The notes under the pieces: generated by a model | Told to the model about the DNA's origin: nothing | The model's database searches: none | Seen by the model: the letters and a program-made list of their open reading frames with translations, nothing else | Part shown: positions 33,802 through 42,208 of the stretch, in pieces | Position numbering within the stretch: the stretch's first letter is position 1 | Layout: each line of letters begins with the position of its first letter | Translations under genes and position numbers: made by a program | Assembly: GCF_022369475.1 (NCBI RefSeq) | Contig: NZ_CP059600.1 | Span: forward strand, 124,001 to 188,000 | Direction: 5' to 3' | Length of the DNA: 64,000 bases | DNA from: Campylobacter sp. RM12651 | GTDB taxonomy: Bacteria > Campylobacterota > Campylobacteria > Campylobacterales > Campylobacteraceae

Positions 33802-34689
33802 ATGAATACGCTTATATTTGGAATTGTTTTTGGATTTTTATTAGCAAGATATAGATTTTGCTTTTTTTCTGGTTTTAGAAATCTTTTTTATTTTAAAGAT
33901 TTTTCATTTGTTAGTGCTTTAAGTTTTTGTATATTTTTACAATCTCTTGGCTTATTCACATTAGAATATTTTAAACTAATTACCATACCCGAGTTTAAAT
34001 TCTCAATACTTGCTACTATTATAGGTAGCTTTGCATTTGGCGTTGGAATGGCGTTTAGCAAGGCTTGTGTTAGTGGTAGTTTTACTAGAGTTATTAATAA
34101 TAGTTCTTATTTAATAACGGCTTTTTCTTTTGCTTTTAGTATGGCTTTATTTAATGGAATATTTAAAAAATATATAGATATTTTTACAAAAAATGAGCTT
34201 ACTAATATTCATACTTTTTTAAATATTTCGCCTTTTATTTTAGTGATTTTACTTGGAATTTTAAGTATATATTTAATCTATAAAGCCAAAAAAATCAGCA
34301 TTCTAGCAATAGTTTTAGCAATTTTAAGTCTTTTAATGTGGAAAATGATTGGTTTTAGTTTTACTTTATCAGTTCCTAGTAAAAATATGATTTTATATCT
34401 AGTAACCAATCAATATAGGTATTTAGATTCTGGAGTTTATTTTTTATTTGGTTGTATTTTAGGTGGGATTGTTGCTAATTTAAAATCATTTTCGCTTCAA
34501 GGTGTATCGCTAAAACAAGGATATTTTAGTGTAATTGGAGGCTTTTTGATGGCTTTTGGAGCTTCTCTTGCAAGTGGTTGCAATGTGGCAAATATTTTAA
34601 TAGCTAGTGCTTATTTTAGCTTTCAAGCTTTTATATTTTTACCTTTTATGCTTTTTGGATTTTTGATTATTTTAAGGAGAGTATCGTGA
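33802..34689 (+). CDS. YeeE/YedE-family sulfur-compound transporter
   Basis: 295 residues with about nine membrane helices. The repeated motifs GFLLARYRFCFFSGFRNLF and FGVGMAFSKACVSGSF in the first half, then GGIVANLKS and FGASLASGCNVANIL in the second, are the Gly/Cys-containing signatures of the YeeE/YedE (DUF395) family. The conserved cysteines are thought to relay thiosulfate or sulfane sulfur across the membrane, as in TsuA. It overlaps the rhodanese gene by 4 nt, which supports sulfur import coupled to periplasmic sulfur transfer (inference). Confidence 0.85.
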   Translation: MNTLIFGIVFGFLLARYRFCFFSGFRNLFYFKDFSFVSALSFCIFLQSLGLFTLEYFKLITIPEFKFSILATIIGSFAFGVGMAFSKACVSGSFTRVINNSSYLITAFSFAFSMALFNGIFKKYIDIFTKNELTNIHTFLNISPFILVILLGILSIYLIYKAKKISILAIVLAILSLLMWKMIGFSFTLSVPSKNMILYLVTNQYRYLDSGVYFLFGCILGGIVANLKSFSLQGVSLKQGYFSVIGGFLMAFGASLASGCNVANILIASAYFSFQAFIFLPFMLFGFLIILRRVS

Positions 34690-36032
34690 AAAAATTAATT
34701 TTATTGTTTGCACTTATTTTTAGTGCTTGTTTTAATGCTGATAATGTTAAATTATTAAATACTGATGAGTTTAAAGCTAGATTAAATAGTGATTATTTGA
34801 TAATTGATACAAGAATTGATAGTTATTATAATGGTTTTAGCGAAGATGGGGCAAAAAACGGCGGTCATATTAAAGGGGCTTTAAATATTAGTGCTTTATC
34901 AATGGATTTTGTTGAAAATAAAAAATTTGAAGAATATTTCAAAGGCAAAGGCATTACAAAGGATAAAAAGCTCGTATTTTATGGCTCTAATTTAGATGAG
35001 ATAAAAAAAGTTAGCTCGGAGTTTTTAGCTCGTGGTTATAAAGGCGAGATTTATGCTGATTTTATAGATTATGCAAATAATAATGATTTAGTAAAACTTA
35101 AAAATTATCAACTAGCAGTCTATCCTAAATGGCTAAATGATTTAATGCAAGGTAAAAAAGTTGAGAGTTTTGATGGTAAAGACTTTATGGTTTTTGAGGT
35201 TAGTTGGGGAGAAAATAGTGATGAATACAGCGAGCATATAAAAGGTGCTTATCATTTTAATACTGATTTAATAGAGAATGCTCCTGTTTGGAATTTAAGT
35301 GATGCAAAAACTTTAGAAAATAATCTTTTAAACTTAGGAATAACAAGCGAAAAAACTATAATTTTATATTCTAAAAATCAAATGGCAGCTTTAAGAGTAT
35401 TTTTTGCATTAAAATACGCTGGGGTTAAAGATGTTAGATTTTTAAATGGTGGGCTATATTCTTGGCAAGAAGCAGGATTTAGTATAGAAAAAACTCCAAA
35501 TATACCTAATAAAGAAAGTGATTTTAAAGCGATAATTCCTGCAAATGCTAATATAAATATATCAATGCCAGATGATATTAAAAATTATAAAGGGGATTTA
35601 AAGCTAGTAAGTATTAGGGCTTGGGATGAGTTTATAGGCAAAATTAGTGGTTATGATTATATACCAAAAAGTGGTGAGCCAAAAGGAGCTATTTGGGGAT
35701 TTGCAGGGACAAATTCATCTAATGTGGCTGATTATTACGACCCTGATGGAACGCTTAGAAATCCTTATGAAATATATGAATTATGGCAAAGTCAAGGCAT
35801 TAATAAAAATGATAATTTAGCTTTTTATTGTGGCACAGGCTGGAGAGCTAGTGTTGCTTGGTTTATTGCTTTACTTGATGGTTGGGAAAATATTTATGTA
35901 TATGATGGTGGCTGGAATGCTTGGCAAATGGATGAGAGCTTAGAAGTGCAAAAGAATTTAGATTTAGTTAAACCTGATTCAAAAAACGATTATGGAGCAG
36001 TGTTTAAAGAAGGTGCTAGTTGTAAAAGCTAA
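34686..36032 (+). CDS. Exported triple-domain rhodanese (YnjE-like sulfurtransferase)
   Basis: 448 residues. The N-terminus MKKLILLFALIFSACFNA is a signal, possibly of a lipoprotein. Three rhodanese-like repeats follow (~20-135, 140-265, 300-430). Domains one and two lack the active cysteine at the loop position (VFYGSNL, ILYSKNQ), while domain three has CGTGWRAS, the extended active loop of YnjE-type enzymes. It transfers sulfane sulfur in the periplasm and is coupled to the YeeE/YedE gene. The last 101 bp are duplicated at 36662-36762; in the duplicate the stop is TAG, perhaps the ancestral end. Confidence 0.88.
   Translation: MKKLILLFALIFSACFNADNVKLLNTDEFKARLNSDYLIIDTRIDSYYNGFSEDGAKNGGHIKGALNISALSMDFVENKKFEEYFKGKGITKDKKLVFYGSNLDEIKKVSSEFLARGYKGEIYADFIDYANNNDLVKLKNYQLAVYPKWLNDLMQGKKVESFDGKDFMVFEVSWGENSDEYSEHIKGAYHFNTDLIENAPVWNLSDAKTLENNLLNLGITSEKTIILYSKNQMAALRVFFALKYAGVKDVRFLNGGLYSWQEAGFSIEKTPNIPNKESDFKAIIPANANINISMPDDIKNYKGDLKLVSIRAWDEFIGKISGYDYIPKSGEPKGAIWGFAGTNSSNVADYYDPDGTLRNPYEIYELWQSQGINKNDNLAFYCGTGWRASVAWFIALLDGWENIYVYDGGWNAWQMDESLEVQKNLDLVKPDSKNDYGAVFKEGASCKS
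35931..36031 (+). repeat. Direct repeat, copy 1 (3' end of rhodanese gene)
   Basis: The last 101 bp of the rhodanese gene recur at 36662-36762 with a single mismatch (identical over 97 bp). The offset between copies is 731 bp. Confidence 0.95.
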
Positions 36033-36035
36033 TCA

Positions 36036-36060
36036 AAAGCTATTCTTAAAGAATAGCTTT
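36036..36060. terminator. Terminator after the rhodanese gene
   Basis: AAAGCTATTC and GAATAGCTTT flank loop TTAAA, just after the TAA stop. It lies inside the segment bracketed by the duplicated gene end. Confidence 0.7.
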
Positions 36061-36229
36061 AATCATCATAAAATGATTATAAAGAGTATATGCAACACTA
36101 AATAAAATTATTGTAATTGTTAAAATGAGAGTTTTGCTAAGTGTAGGCTCAAAAAAGCTCTCGCTTAAATTAATTTGTATTTTTTGATTAAGCGATGAGC
36201 TTTTAAAATTTTTATAGTTTTTAATTATC
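36046..36229 (-). pseudogene. Startless 3' fragment of a small membrane-protein gene
   Basis: On the minus strand a frame of about 55 codons reads ...SSSLNQKIQINLSESFF followed by EPTLSKTLILTITIILFSVA and a stop inside the terminator loop. It looks coding: a polar stretch, then a membrane helix. There is no ATG, GTG or TTG before the last residues, and an in-frame TAG sits at its upstream limit, overlapping the end of the zinc-ribbon gene. It may be the tail of a gene whose front was lost when this segment was inserted, or a frame reached from the zinc-ribbon gene. Confidence 0.35.
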
Positions 36230-36524
36230 TAAATTGCCTTCTTTCAAATTTTGCTTTAGGTTCTGCTTTTGTATCTATAGGTAAAATATTAGCAAAGCAT
36301 CCAATGTCAACAAAAACAAGTATCCCAAAAACCCAACCATTTATTGAATCATAAAATGTATATAATATATAAGTTAATACGCAAAAAGCAATAAACCAGC
36401 CAGGCGAAAATGTTCTCTCGTGCTCGTAAGTAATTTCAGCTTGACAGCCCCTACATACTTTTACACCAAATCTTAATTCCTCATCACAAAAAGGACATAT
36501 CATCGTTTTTGTATCTTTTGACAT
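36225..36524 (-). CDS. Small membrane protein with N-terminal zinc ribbon
   Basis: 99 residues. C10-PF-C13 and C24-RG-C27 form a four-cysteine zinc ribbon. Two hydrophobic segments follow (FSPGWFIAFCVLTYILYTF and WVFGILVFVDIGCFANIL), then a basic tail. The family is common and its role generic. It lies entirely within the 630-bp segment between the duplicated rhodanese ends. A T14 run (A14 at 36557-36570 on the plus strand) lies 32 bp upstream of its start and could vary promoter spacing. Confidence 0.65.
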   Translation of the reverse strand: MSKDTKTMICPFCDEELRFGVKVCRGCQAEITYEHERTFSPGWFIAFCVLTYILYTFYDSINGWVFGILVFVDIGCFANILPIDTKAEPKAKFERRQFR

Positions 36525-36556
36525 AATTGTCTCCTATTTTGATTTATTTGTTAAAT

Positions 36557-36570
36557 AAAAAAAAAAAAAA
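36557..36570. repeat. A14 homopolymer upstream of the zinc-ribbon gene
   Basis: Fourteen adenines (T14 on the coding strand), 32 bp before the ATG of the minus-strand zinc-ribbon gene; AGGAGA lies between. Long poly-T upstream of the -10 region may be promoter-active or length-variable. Confidence 0.6.
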
Positions 36571-36661
36571 CAACGCATTGTAAATATTTTCAGCCTTTCG
36601 TAATACCTTAAATTACTTAATCGTATTGCTATTAGTTTTAAAAAACTTGTTTGTTTAGATT

Positions 36662-36762
36662 GATTAGAGCTTAGAAGTGCAAAAGAATTTAGATTTAGTT
36701 AAACCTGATTCAAAAAACGATTATGGAGCAGTGTTTAAAGAAGGTGCTAGTTGTAAAAGCTA
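36662..36762 (+). repeat. Direct repeat, copy 2 (orphan rhodanese 3' end)
   Basis: Untranslated duplicate of 35931-36031, continuing into TAG ACTAAG. No frame of useful length includes it. An inverted repeat GCCTAACAC (36773-36781)/GTGTTAGGC (36818-36826) follows, possibly the original terminator of the gene. Confidence 0.95.
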
Positions 36763-36840
36763 GACTAAGTAAGCCTAACACCAAGAGTTTGAAATTAGTT
36801 AAATTAAGTTTTTATAAGTGTTAGGCCAAATTAATCTAGT

Positions 36841-36859
36841 GCTAGGCTTAATGCCTAGC
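36841..36859. terminator. Hairpin at the 3' end of porA
   Basis: GCTAGGC and GCCTAGC pair around loop TTAAT, 5 bp beyond the porA stop codon. A TATTTTT run follows on the plus side, so termination may be bidirectional. Confidence 0.6.
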
Positions 36860-36864
36860 TATTT

Positions 36865-38142
36865 TTAGAATGTATATTTTGCTTCAAATCTGATTAGTTT
36901 TTCATCTTTTTTACAATCTTCTATACCTTCATAATTTTTTGTTTTACCATAAGCATAGAATGCTGAGAAGTTTAATTTGTCGCTGTATTTGTAAGATAGT
37001 TGTGGCTTAACTTCAAATAATTTTTCTTTATCAGTTTTATCGCCATTTTTGATTTTATTTGTTCCGTTAATAATATCAACACCAAATCTTACATCTTCAA
37101 ATGTATAGCCAATTGTTCCGAATACGAAATCTTTCTTACCTACTGCTCCTGTTTGGTAATCTTTCATAGCGTATTCGCCATAATTAATCAATTTGCCACT
37201 ATCTTCTATAGTATTAATTGTAGCTTTATCCTTTTTACCATAACCAGCATAACCTATATTAAAATCTAAGCCGAATGCTTCAAAACCAGCTTCAATAGCA
37301 TAAAAATTACCATTAGCTACTTCGTCGCCTGTAGCTTGTTTTAATAAATCTTTTCTATCTTTTTTAAGATTATTACCTGCGTATTGAGCGTGAATATTGT
37401 ATGCGAAATCATCTTTATCACCTAAATTAACATTGAAATCTACCGCATATAATGTGCCCCAACTAGCCATATTTGCTACCCATAACTCTGCTGCTACTGG
37501 GTCAAAATTAGCAATTGCTGCTATACCATATATATTTTTACCACTTACGCTTTTTATACTATCATCATCATTTTTTGTAGCAATAACGCCTAAATCACTA
37601 TCTTTATTGTAATTATCAAAAGCATAAGCTGCTAAAGTTACATTCTCAATGCTATTATTTACGATTTTTAATCCTGTTCCTAATAAATCATCAGTCCAAA
37701 TTGAGCCAATTTCCATTCTACCGAACATAAATGAGGTATCGTAATTCGTGTAAGTTAAATAAGCATCTCTTATATTAAAAGTTTTGCTTGTATTTATATT
37801 ATTTTCAACTTTATCTCTTAAAGCTTCATTAGATGGTGTTAAACCTGGTTGGTTTAAAGCAAATGAAGCATCTTGGTTTGAATACTGAAATAATGCAGTA
37901 GCTTTAAAATTATCAGCTATATCTGAAGTGAATTTTAATTGAGCTTTATATCCGTGTAATTGGATTGTATCTTTTGTAGATTTGTCTTTTAATGAATTTT
38001 TTTCGCTAATTCCTTCATATCTATATCTTAACATACCTGATAAATCTACATTTTGAATAGCTTCATCTAAAGCAACAGCATTTGCAACTGACATTGAACC
38101 TGCAGTAATTACTGCAATTAAACTAAGTTTTACTAGTTTCAT
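36865..38142 (-). CDS. porA: Major outer membrane porin (PorA/MOMP family)
   Basis: 425 residues, matching Campylobacter MOMP length. The signal peptide MKLVKLSLIAVITAGSMSVANA and mature start ALDEAIQNVDLSGMLRYRYE are those of PorA. Alternating amphipathic strands run to a C-terminal ...FEAKYTF with terminal Phe for BAM insertion. It forms a trimeric cation-selective channel and is the dominant surface antigen. AAAGGA precedes the ATG. The promoter has TAGAAT directly abutting a G8 tract, so expression may be phase-variable. Transcribed away from rplM. Confidence 0.92.
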   Translation of the reverse strand: MKLVKLSLIAVITAGSMSVANAVALDEAIQNVDLSGMLRYRYEGISEKNSLKDKSTKDTIQLHGYKAQLKFTSDIADNFKATALFQYSNQDASFALNQPGLTPSNEALRDKVENNINTSKTFNIRDAYLTYTNYDTSFMFGRMEIGSIWTDDLLGTGLKIVNNSIENVTLAAYAFDNYNKDSDLGVIATKNDDDSIKSVSGKNIYGIAAIANFDPVAAELWVANMASWGTLYAVDFNVNLGDKDDFAYNIHAQYAGNNLKKDRKDLLKQATGDEVANGNFYAIEAGFEAFGLDFNIGYAGYGKKDKATINTIEDSGKLINYGEYAMKDYQTGAVGKKDFVFGTIGYTFEDVRFGVDIINGTNKIKNGDKTDKEKLFEVKPQLSYKYSDKLNFSAFYAYGKTKNYEGIEDCKKDEKLIRFEAKYTF

Positions 38143-38174
38143 TTTTACATCCTTTTTTTAAAAATTGCAATGCT

Positions 38175-38188
38175 ATTCTACCCCCCCC
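38175..38188 (-). promoter_or_regulatory. porA promoter: -10 box abutting a G8 tract
   Basis: On the coding (minus) strand, eight G residues (plus strand C8, 38181-38188) are followed immediately by TAGAAT (38180-38175), about 33 bp before the porA ATG. The tract occupies the position just upstream of the -10 box, where length changes should alter promoter strength. Confidence 0.65.
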
Positions 38189-38342
38189 ATCTTTAAAATA
38201 AACTTAAATGGAATAATTTTTTTAGAATTTAAAAAAGTCAAATTTTATTTTTAATTTATCTTAAAATTATCTTAATTTAAGATATTATTAAGATTAAAAA
38301 CATATAATCAGCTTTTTAAAAAATTTTGGCAAAGGTAAAATC

Positions 38343-38762
38343 ATGACAAAAATAACAAAGCCAAACGAAGTTAAAAGAGATTGGATAATTGTAGATGCTG
38401 AAGGTAAGCGTTTCGGTCGTCTTTTAACAGAAGTTGCGACAATATTAAAAGGCAAACATAAGCCTTGTTATACACCAAATGTTGATTGCGGAGATTATGT
38501 TGTAATTATCAACGCATCTAAAGCAGAATTTACTGGAACAAACAAAGCTGATGATAAATTATATCACAGACATTCAGGCTATTTTGGAAGCACTAAGAGT
38601 GAAAAATTCGGTGATTTATTAGCAAATAATCCAGCAAAATTATATAAATTAGCAGTTCGTGGAATGTTGCCTAAAACTACTTTAGGTCGTGCAATGCTTA
38701 AGAAATTAAAAGTTTATGCAGGTAGCGAACACCCACATACAGCTCAGGTAAAAGGAAAGTAA
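38343..38762 (+). CDS. rplM: 50S ribosomal protein L13
   Basis: 139 residues. [40 protein letters not shown] and the signature [23 protein letters not shown] identify L13, which binds 23S rRNA early in 50S assembly. It is followed 1 bp later by rpsI, the near-universal pairing. AAAGG lies upstream of the ATG. Confidence 0.98.
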   Translation: MTKITKPNEVKRDWIIVDAEGKRFGRLLTEVATILKGKHKPCYTPNVDCGDYVVIINASKAEFTGTNKADDKLYHRHSGYFGSTKSEKFGDLLANNPAKLYKLAVRGMLPKTTLGRAMLKKLKVYAGSEHPHTAQVKGK

Positions 38763-38763
38763 A

Positions 38764-39153
38764 ATGGCAAAAGTTTATGCAACAGGTAAAAGAAAAACTG
38801 CAATAGCTAAAGTTTGGGCTAAGGCTGGAAGTGGTAAAATTATAGTGAATGGCGTTGATTTAAATACTTGGTTAGGCGGACACGAAGCTATTAAATTAAA
38901 GGTAGTTCAACCTTTATTAGTAACTAAGCAAGAAGGTTTAATGGACATTACAGCTAGCACATTAGGTGGTGGTTATAATGCTCAAGCTGAAGCTTTAAGA
39001 CACGGAATTTCTCGTGCTTTAGCTGCTATGAGTGCTGATTTTAGAGCGCTACTTAAACCACAAGGTTTATTAACTCGTGATAGTCGTGTGGTTGAGCGTA
39101 AAAAATACGGCCGCAGAAAAGCAAGAAGAAAACCACAATTTAGTAAACGTTAA
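38764..39153 (+). CDS. rpsI: 30S ribosomal protein S9
   Basis: 129 residues. [16 protein letters not shown] at the start, [19 protein letters not shown] in the middle and the basic [17 protein letters not shown] tail, which reaches the P-site tRNA, are diagnostic of S9. Second gene of rplM-rpsI. cadF starts 25 bp after the stop, so some read-through is possible. Confidence 0.98.
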   Translation: MAKVYATGKRKTAIAKVWAKAGSGKIIVNGVDLNTWLGGHEAIKLKVVQPLLVTKQEGLMDITASTLGGGYNAQAEALRHGISRALAAMSADFRALLKPQGLLTRDSRVVERKKYGRRKARRKPQFSKR

Positions 39154-39178
39154 TTCGATTTTGAAATTAGGAGTATTC

Positions 39179-40156
39179 ATGAAAAAGATGAGTTTAGTTT
39201 TAAGTGCAGCTGCAATGATAGCTGTTAGTGTAAATGCAAGTGATATTAATTTTGAAGGCTTAGAAATAAGCCCAATCGCTACATACAATGTTCCAGAAGG
39301 AAATCTTGACCTTATGAATAAATTTGGTTATGGATTAAGAATTGGTTATATGTATGGTGCAGTAGGAACAGAAATTGGTTATGAGCACCAAAAAGGTGAA
39401 TATAAAAGTATAGATAATGCAGGTCATACTCCAGTGGGTATTGATAGAGGTTATTTAAACTTAGTATTCCCAGTTAAAGTTGGTGATACTAACTTTGATT
39501 TCTATGGATTATTAGGTGTTGGTTATGAAAACTTCAGCGAAAATCTATATGACAATAAAAACGGAATGTTTGGTCATTATGGTATTGGTTTAAAATACAA
39601 AATTTACAAAAGCTTTGGTTTAAGAGCAGAAGTTCGTGACCAAATTAAATTCCGCCACGCTGATCACCATGTAATTAGCACTTTAGGTGTAATTTTTAAC
39701 TTTGATGGTAAAAAAGAAGAAGTTGTTCCAGCTCCACAACCAGTTGTAGAAGTTAAACCTGAGCCAGTAGTTGTTAAACCTGAGCCAAAACCACAACCAA
39801 AACCAAAAGCATGTTATGATTTAGAATTAGTTAAAGTTAATTTTGGATTTGATAAGAGCAATGTAACTGCTAACTATATTCCTGAAATTGAGCGTTTAGC
39901 TAAATTAATTAAAGAAGAGCCTGCATATTTTGCAAATATCACAGGATATACAGATTCAATCGGTACATCTGCTTATAACAAAAAATTATCAGAAAAAAGA
40001 GCTAAAGCAGTAAAAGCTGAACTTGTAAAAGCTGGTGTTAGCGAAGACAGAATTAATCCAAGTTGGGCTGGCGACCAAAATGCAATCGGCGATAACAAAA
40101 CAAAAGAAGGCCGTGCAGCAAACCGCAGAGTTGAATTAAAAATCATCTGCCAATAA
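39179..40156 (+). CDS. cadF: CadF-like OmpA-family outer membrane adhesin
   Basis: 325 residues from ATG 39179 (AGGAG upstream; the longer frame back to 39077 lies inside rpsI). A signal peptide ends ...SVNA, followed by an eight-stranded OmpA barrel (20-176), a Pro-Lys/Glu linker (VVPAPQPVVEVKPEP...) and an OmpA-like peptidoglycan-binding domain (210-325) with GYTDSIGTSAYNKKLSEKRAKAV and GRAANRRVEL. In C. jejuni, CadF binds fibronectin through FRLS; the equivalent place here, before SFGLRAEVRDQI, reads YKIY (140-143), so that site is not conserved. Its main role may be structural. The position after rpsI and the length support the cadF call. Confidence 0.85.
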   Translation: MKKMSLVLSAAAMIAVSVNASDINFEGLEISPIATYNVPEGNLDLMNKFGYGLRIGYMYGAVGTEIGYEHQKGEYKSIDNAGHTPVGIDRGYLNLVFPVKVGDTNFDFYGLLGVGYENFSENLYDNKNGMFGHYGIGLKYKIYKSFGLRAEVRDQIKFRHADHHVISTLGVIFNFDGKKEEVVPAPQPVVEVKPEPVVVKPEPKPQPKPKACYDLELVKVNFGFDKSNVTANYIPEIERLAKLIKEEPAYFANITGYTDSIGTSAYNKKLSEKRAKAVKAELVKAGVSEDRINPSWAGDQNAIGDNKTKEGRAANRRVELKIICQ

Positions 40157-40173
40157 TTTTATAAATTATTTTT

Positions 40174-40208
40174 AGGTTTCACAGATTATGTGAAACCTTT
40201 TCTTTTTT
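40174..40208 (+). terminator. Strong terminator after cadF
   Basis: AGGTTTCACA and TGTGAAACCT form a 10-bp stem with loop GATTA, followed by TTTTCTTTTTTT. Confidence 0.88.
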
Positions 40209-40269
40209 TCTTCTAAATTATTACAATTTTAATAGTATTATTCGCTTCATTTTATTTTTTAGGTTTATT

Positions 40270-41619
40270 ATGAAGTTGAGTATAAAAGATATTATTTTTA
40301 TGAATTTGATTGGGATTTTTTCTTTAAGACAAATTCCTTATGTCGCACAATACGGAGCTAGTTCTATTATTTTATGGCTTTTTGTAGCATTTGGATTTTT
40401 TATTCCTTTAGCTTTGATATGTGGAGAACTTGGTTCTAGATTTTCTAAGGGTGGTGGTATATTTTTATGGATTAATAAAGCTTTTGGAGTAAAAGTAGCT
40501 TATTTTTGTTTGATTTGTTATCTTCTATCTTGTTTAGCTTTTTTCCCAATGATGTTGTATTTCGCAGCAAATTCTTTAGCTTATATATTTAATTTACAAG
40601 CAAAATCTTATTTTATCGCAATATTTTCTATATTGAGTTTTTTTATTTTGACATATATAAATTATAGGGGTTTTGAATATACCAAATTAATAAATAAAGT
40701 ATTTGTTTATTTTGGAATTTTATTTCCTACATTGCTTTTAATAGTTGTAGCTTTAATGTTTTATTTGACTAATCACAAAATCACAACTCCTTATAATTCA
40801 GGGTATTTAATTACACTTGATTTAAATACTTTAGTGTTTTCAAGCACTATGATGTTTGCATTTGCAGGGCTTGAGCTTAGCACAATGATAGGTGCTAAAA
40901 TTGATAACGCTCAAAAAAATTATCCAAAAGCTATATTTTTCAGTGCATTTATAATAGTAGGTATTTATATTTTAGGCACTTTTTGTGTTAATGTGATATA
41001 TCCTGCAAAAGATACTGATATATTAGATGGTATTATGCAAGCAATTACTTATGCTGAAAATAATTTAGGTTTTAAAGGTCTTAGTCAATTAATGGCTTTT
41101 AGTTTATTTGTAGGCACTTTAGGGCAGATTAATTCTTGGTTGGTAGCGCCAATATATATGCTAGCTAATGCTTCAAAAGAAGGAATAATTAAATTTTATG
41201 AAGCAAAACCACATCCAAAATATAATACCCCTTATAAGGCTTTATTTTTTCAAGCATTTTTAGTTAGTATTATTTGTATATTTTGTGTATTTTTTAATAA
41301 ATCTCAAGATATTTATTGGCTACTTAGTTCTCTTACTACGGTTAGTTATTTTTTACCTTATATTGCAATGTTTTTAGCGTATTTTAAATTAAAAAATTAT
41401 TGTGAAAATGAATTAGAATTTAAAATACAAAATCAAATTCTTAGTTATTTTTTAGCAATATTAGGTCTTAGTAGCGTAGTATTTGCTTTAATATTAAGTT
41501 TTATTACTCCAAACGAAGAAGAGCAAAGTGAATTAATATATTTTTTACAAATTATGAGTTCTCCTATACTAGCATTAATAATTGCTATTTTTAGTTTTAA
41601 TAAAACTCGTAATAAATAA
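40270..41619 (+). CDS. APC-superfamily amino acid permease/antiporter
   Basis: 449 residues with 12 hydrophobic helices. The opening DIIFMNLIGIFSLRQIPYVAQYG and the unwound-helix motif FAFAGLELSTMIGAKIDN in helix 6 fit the APC family, nearest in style to glutamate/GABA-type antiporters. A Gly-rich GSRFSKGGGIFLWINKAFG segment matches the conserved loop after helix 2. Substrate cannot be read from the sequence; amino acids are the main carbon source in Campylobacter. Single gene with its own promoter after the cadF terminator. Confidence 0.85.
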   Translation: MKLSIKDIIFMNLIGIFSLRQIPYVAQYGASSIILWLFVAFGFFIPLALICGELGSRFSKGGGIFLWINKAFGVKVAYFCLICYLLSCLAFFPMMLYFAANSLAYIFNLQAKSYFIAIFSILSFFILTYINYRGFEYTKLINKVFVYFGILFPTLLLIVVALMFYLTNHKITTPYNSGYLITLDLNTLVFSSTMMFAFAGLELSTMIGAKIDNAQKNYPKAIFFSAFIIVGIYILGTFCVNVIYPAKDTDILDGIMQAITYAENNLGFKGLSQLMAFSLFVGTLGQINSWLVAPIYMLANASKEGIIKFYEAKPHPKYNTPYKALFFQAFLVSIICIFCVFFNKSQDIYWLLSSLTTVSYFLPYIAMFLAYFKLKNYCENELEFKIQNQILSYFLAILGLSSVVFALILSFITPNEEEQSELIYFLQIMSSPILALIIAIFSFNKTRNK

Positions 41620-41622
41620 AGC

Positions 41623-42012
41623 TTATTTAATATTTATCAAAATATTATTGTTTTGATAAGTATTTTTTTGTTTTTTTATAGGTTTTTCTCCGCTGATGCT
41701 AATTTGTATATATTCATCTGGAGTTGGCTCTTTTATTTTTATAGGTTCAGTTTGGGGAATTTCTTCTTGTAATTCTTCTTCATCCTCAAACAATATATCT
41801 AAAGCCTTTTTTAATTTTCTTAATTTTTTTTCATCTAATTCACTTAGTTTTTTTTGCAAATCATAATTTATATCATCGTTTTGATATAAATTTTTAGGTA
41901 TAGTTGGGTCTTTCCAATCTGGATTTTCACTAAAAGGAATTTTATCTCCAGGAAAATCTAAAGTGTATGCAAATAAATTTAAACTTAAAATAAAAACAGC
42001 TAATTTTCTCAT
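41623..42012 (-). CDS. Exported protein of unknown function
   Basis: 129 residues. The signal peptide MRKLAVFILSLNLFAYT is followed by a short Pro/Asp-rich region (PGDKIPFSENPDWKDPTIP), a charged helix (LQKKLSELDEKKLRKLKKALD), an acidic stretch (EDEEELQEEIPQ) and a basic tail. No domain recognised. Convergent with the permease, the stops being 3 bp apart. Confidence 0.6.
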   Translation of the reverse strand: MRKLAVFILSLNLFAYTLDFPGDKIPFSENPDWKDPTIPKNLYQNDDINYDLQKKLSELDEKKLRKLKKALDILFEDEEELQEEIPQTEPIKIKEPTPDEYIQISISGEKPIKKQKNTYQNNNILINIK

Positions 42013-42208
42013 ATTTTTTCCTAATTAAATTTTTCATATTATAAAAAGTTATGAAATATATTATATTTTTTTTCAAAAAAAGATAATAATTTATAATAAG
42101 TGTTACTTTTATACACATTTTTTAAAGTTTTAAATACAATTTAAATACATTTTATGAATTATTCTGCTAAAGTAATCTTAATTTTTTAATTTTTTTTAAG
42201 GAGAAATG

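Noticed and set aside
36661-36763. A short second rhodanese gene
   Set aside because: Only the last 101 bp are present, with no start codon or upstream coding sequence.
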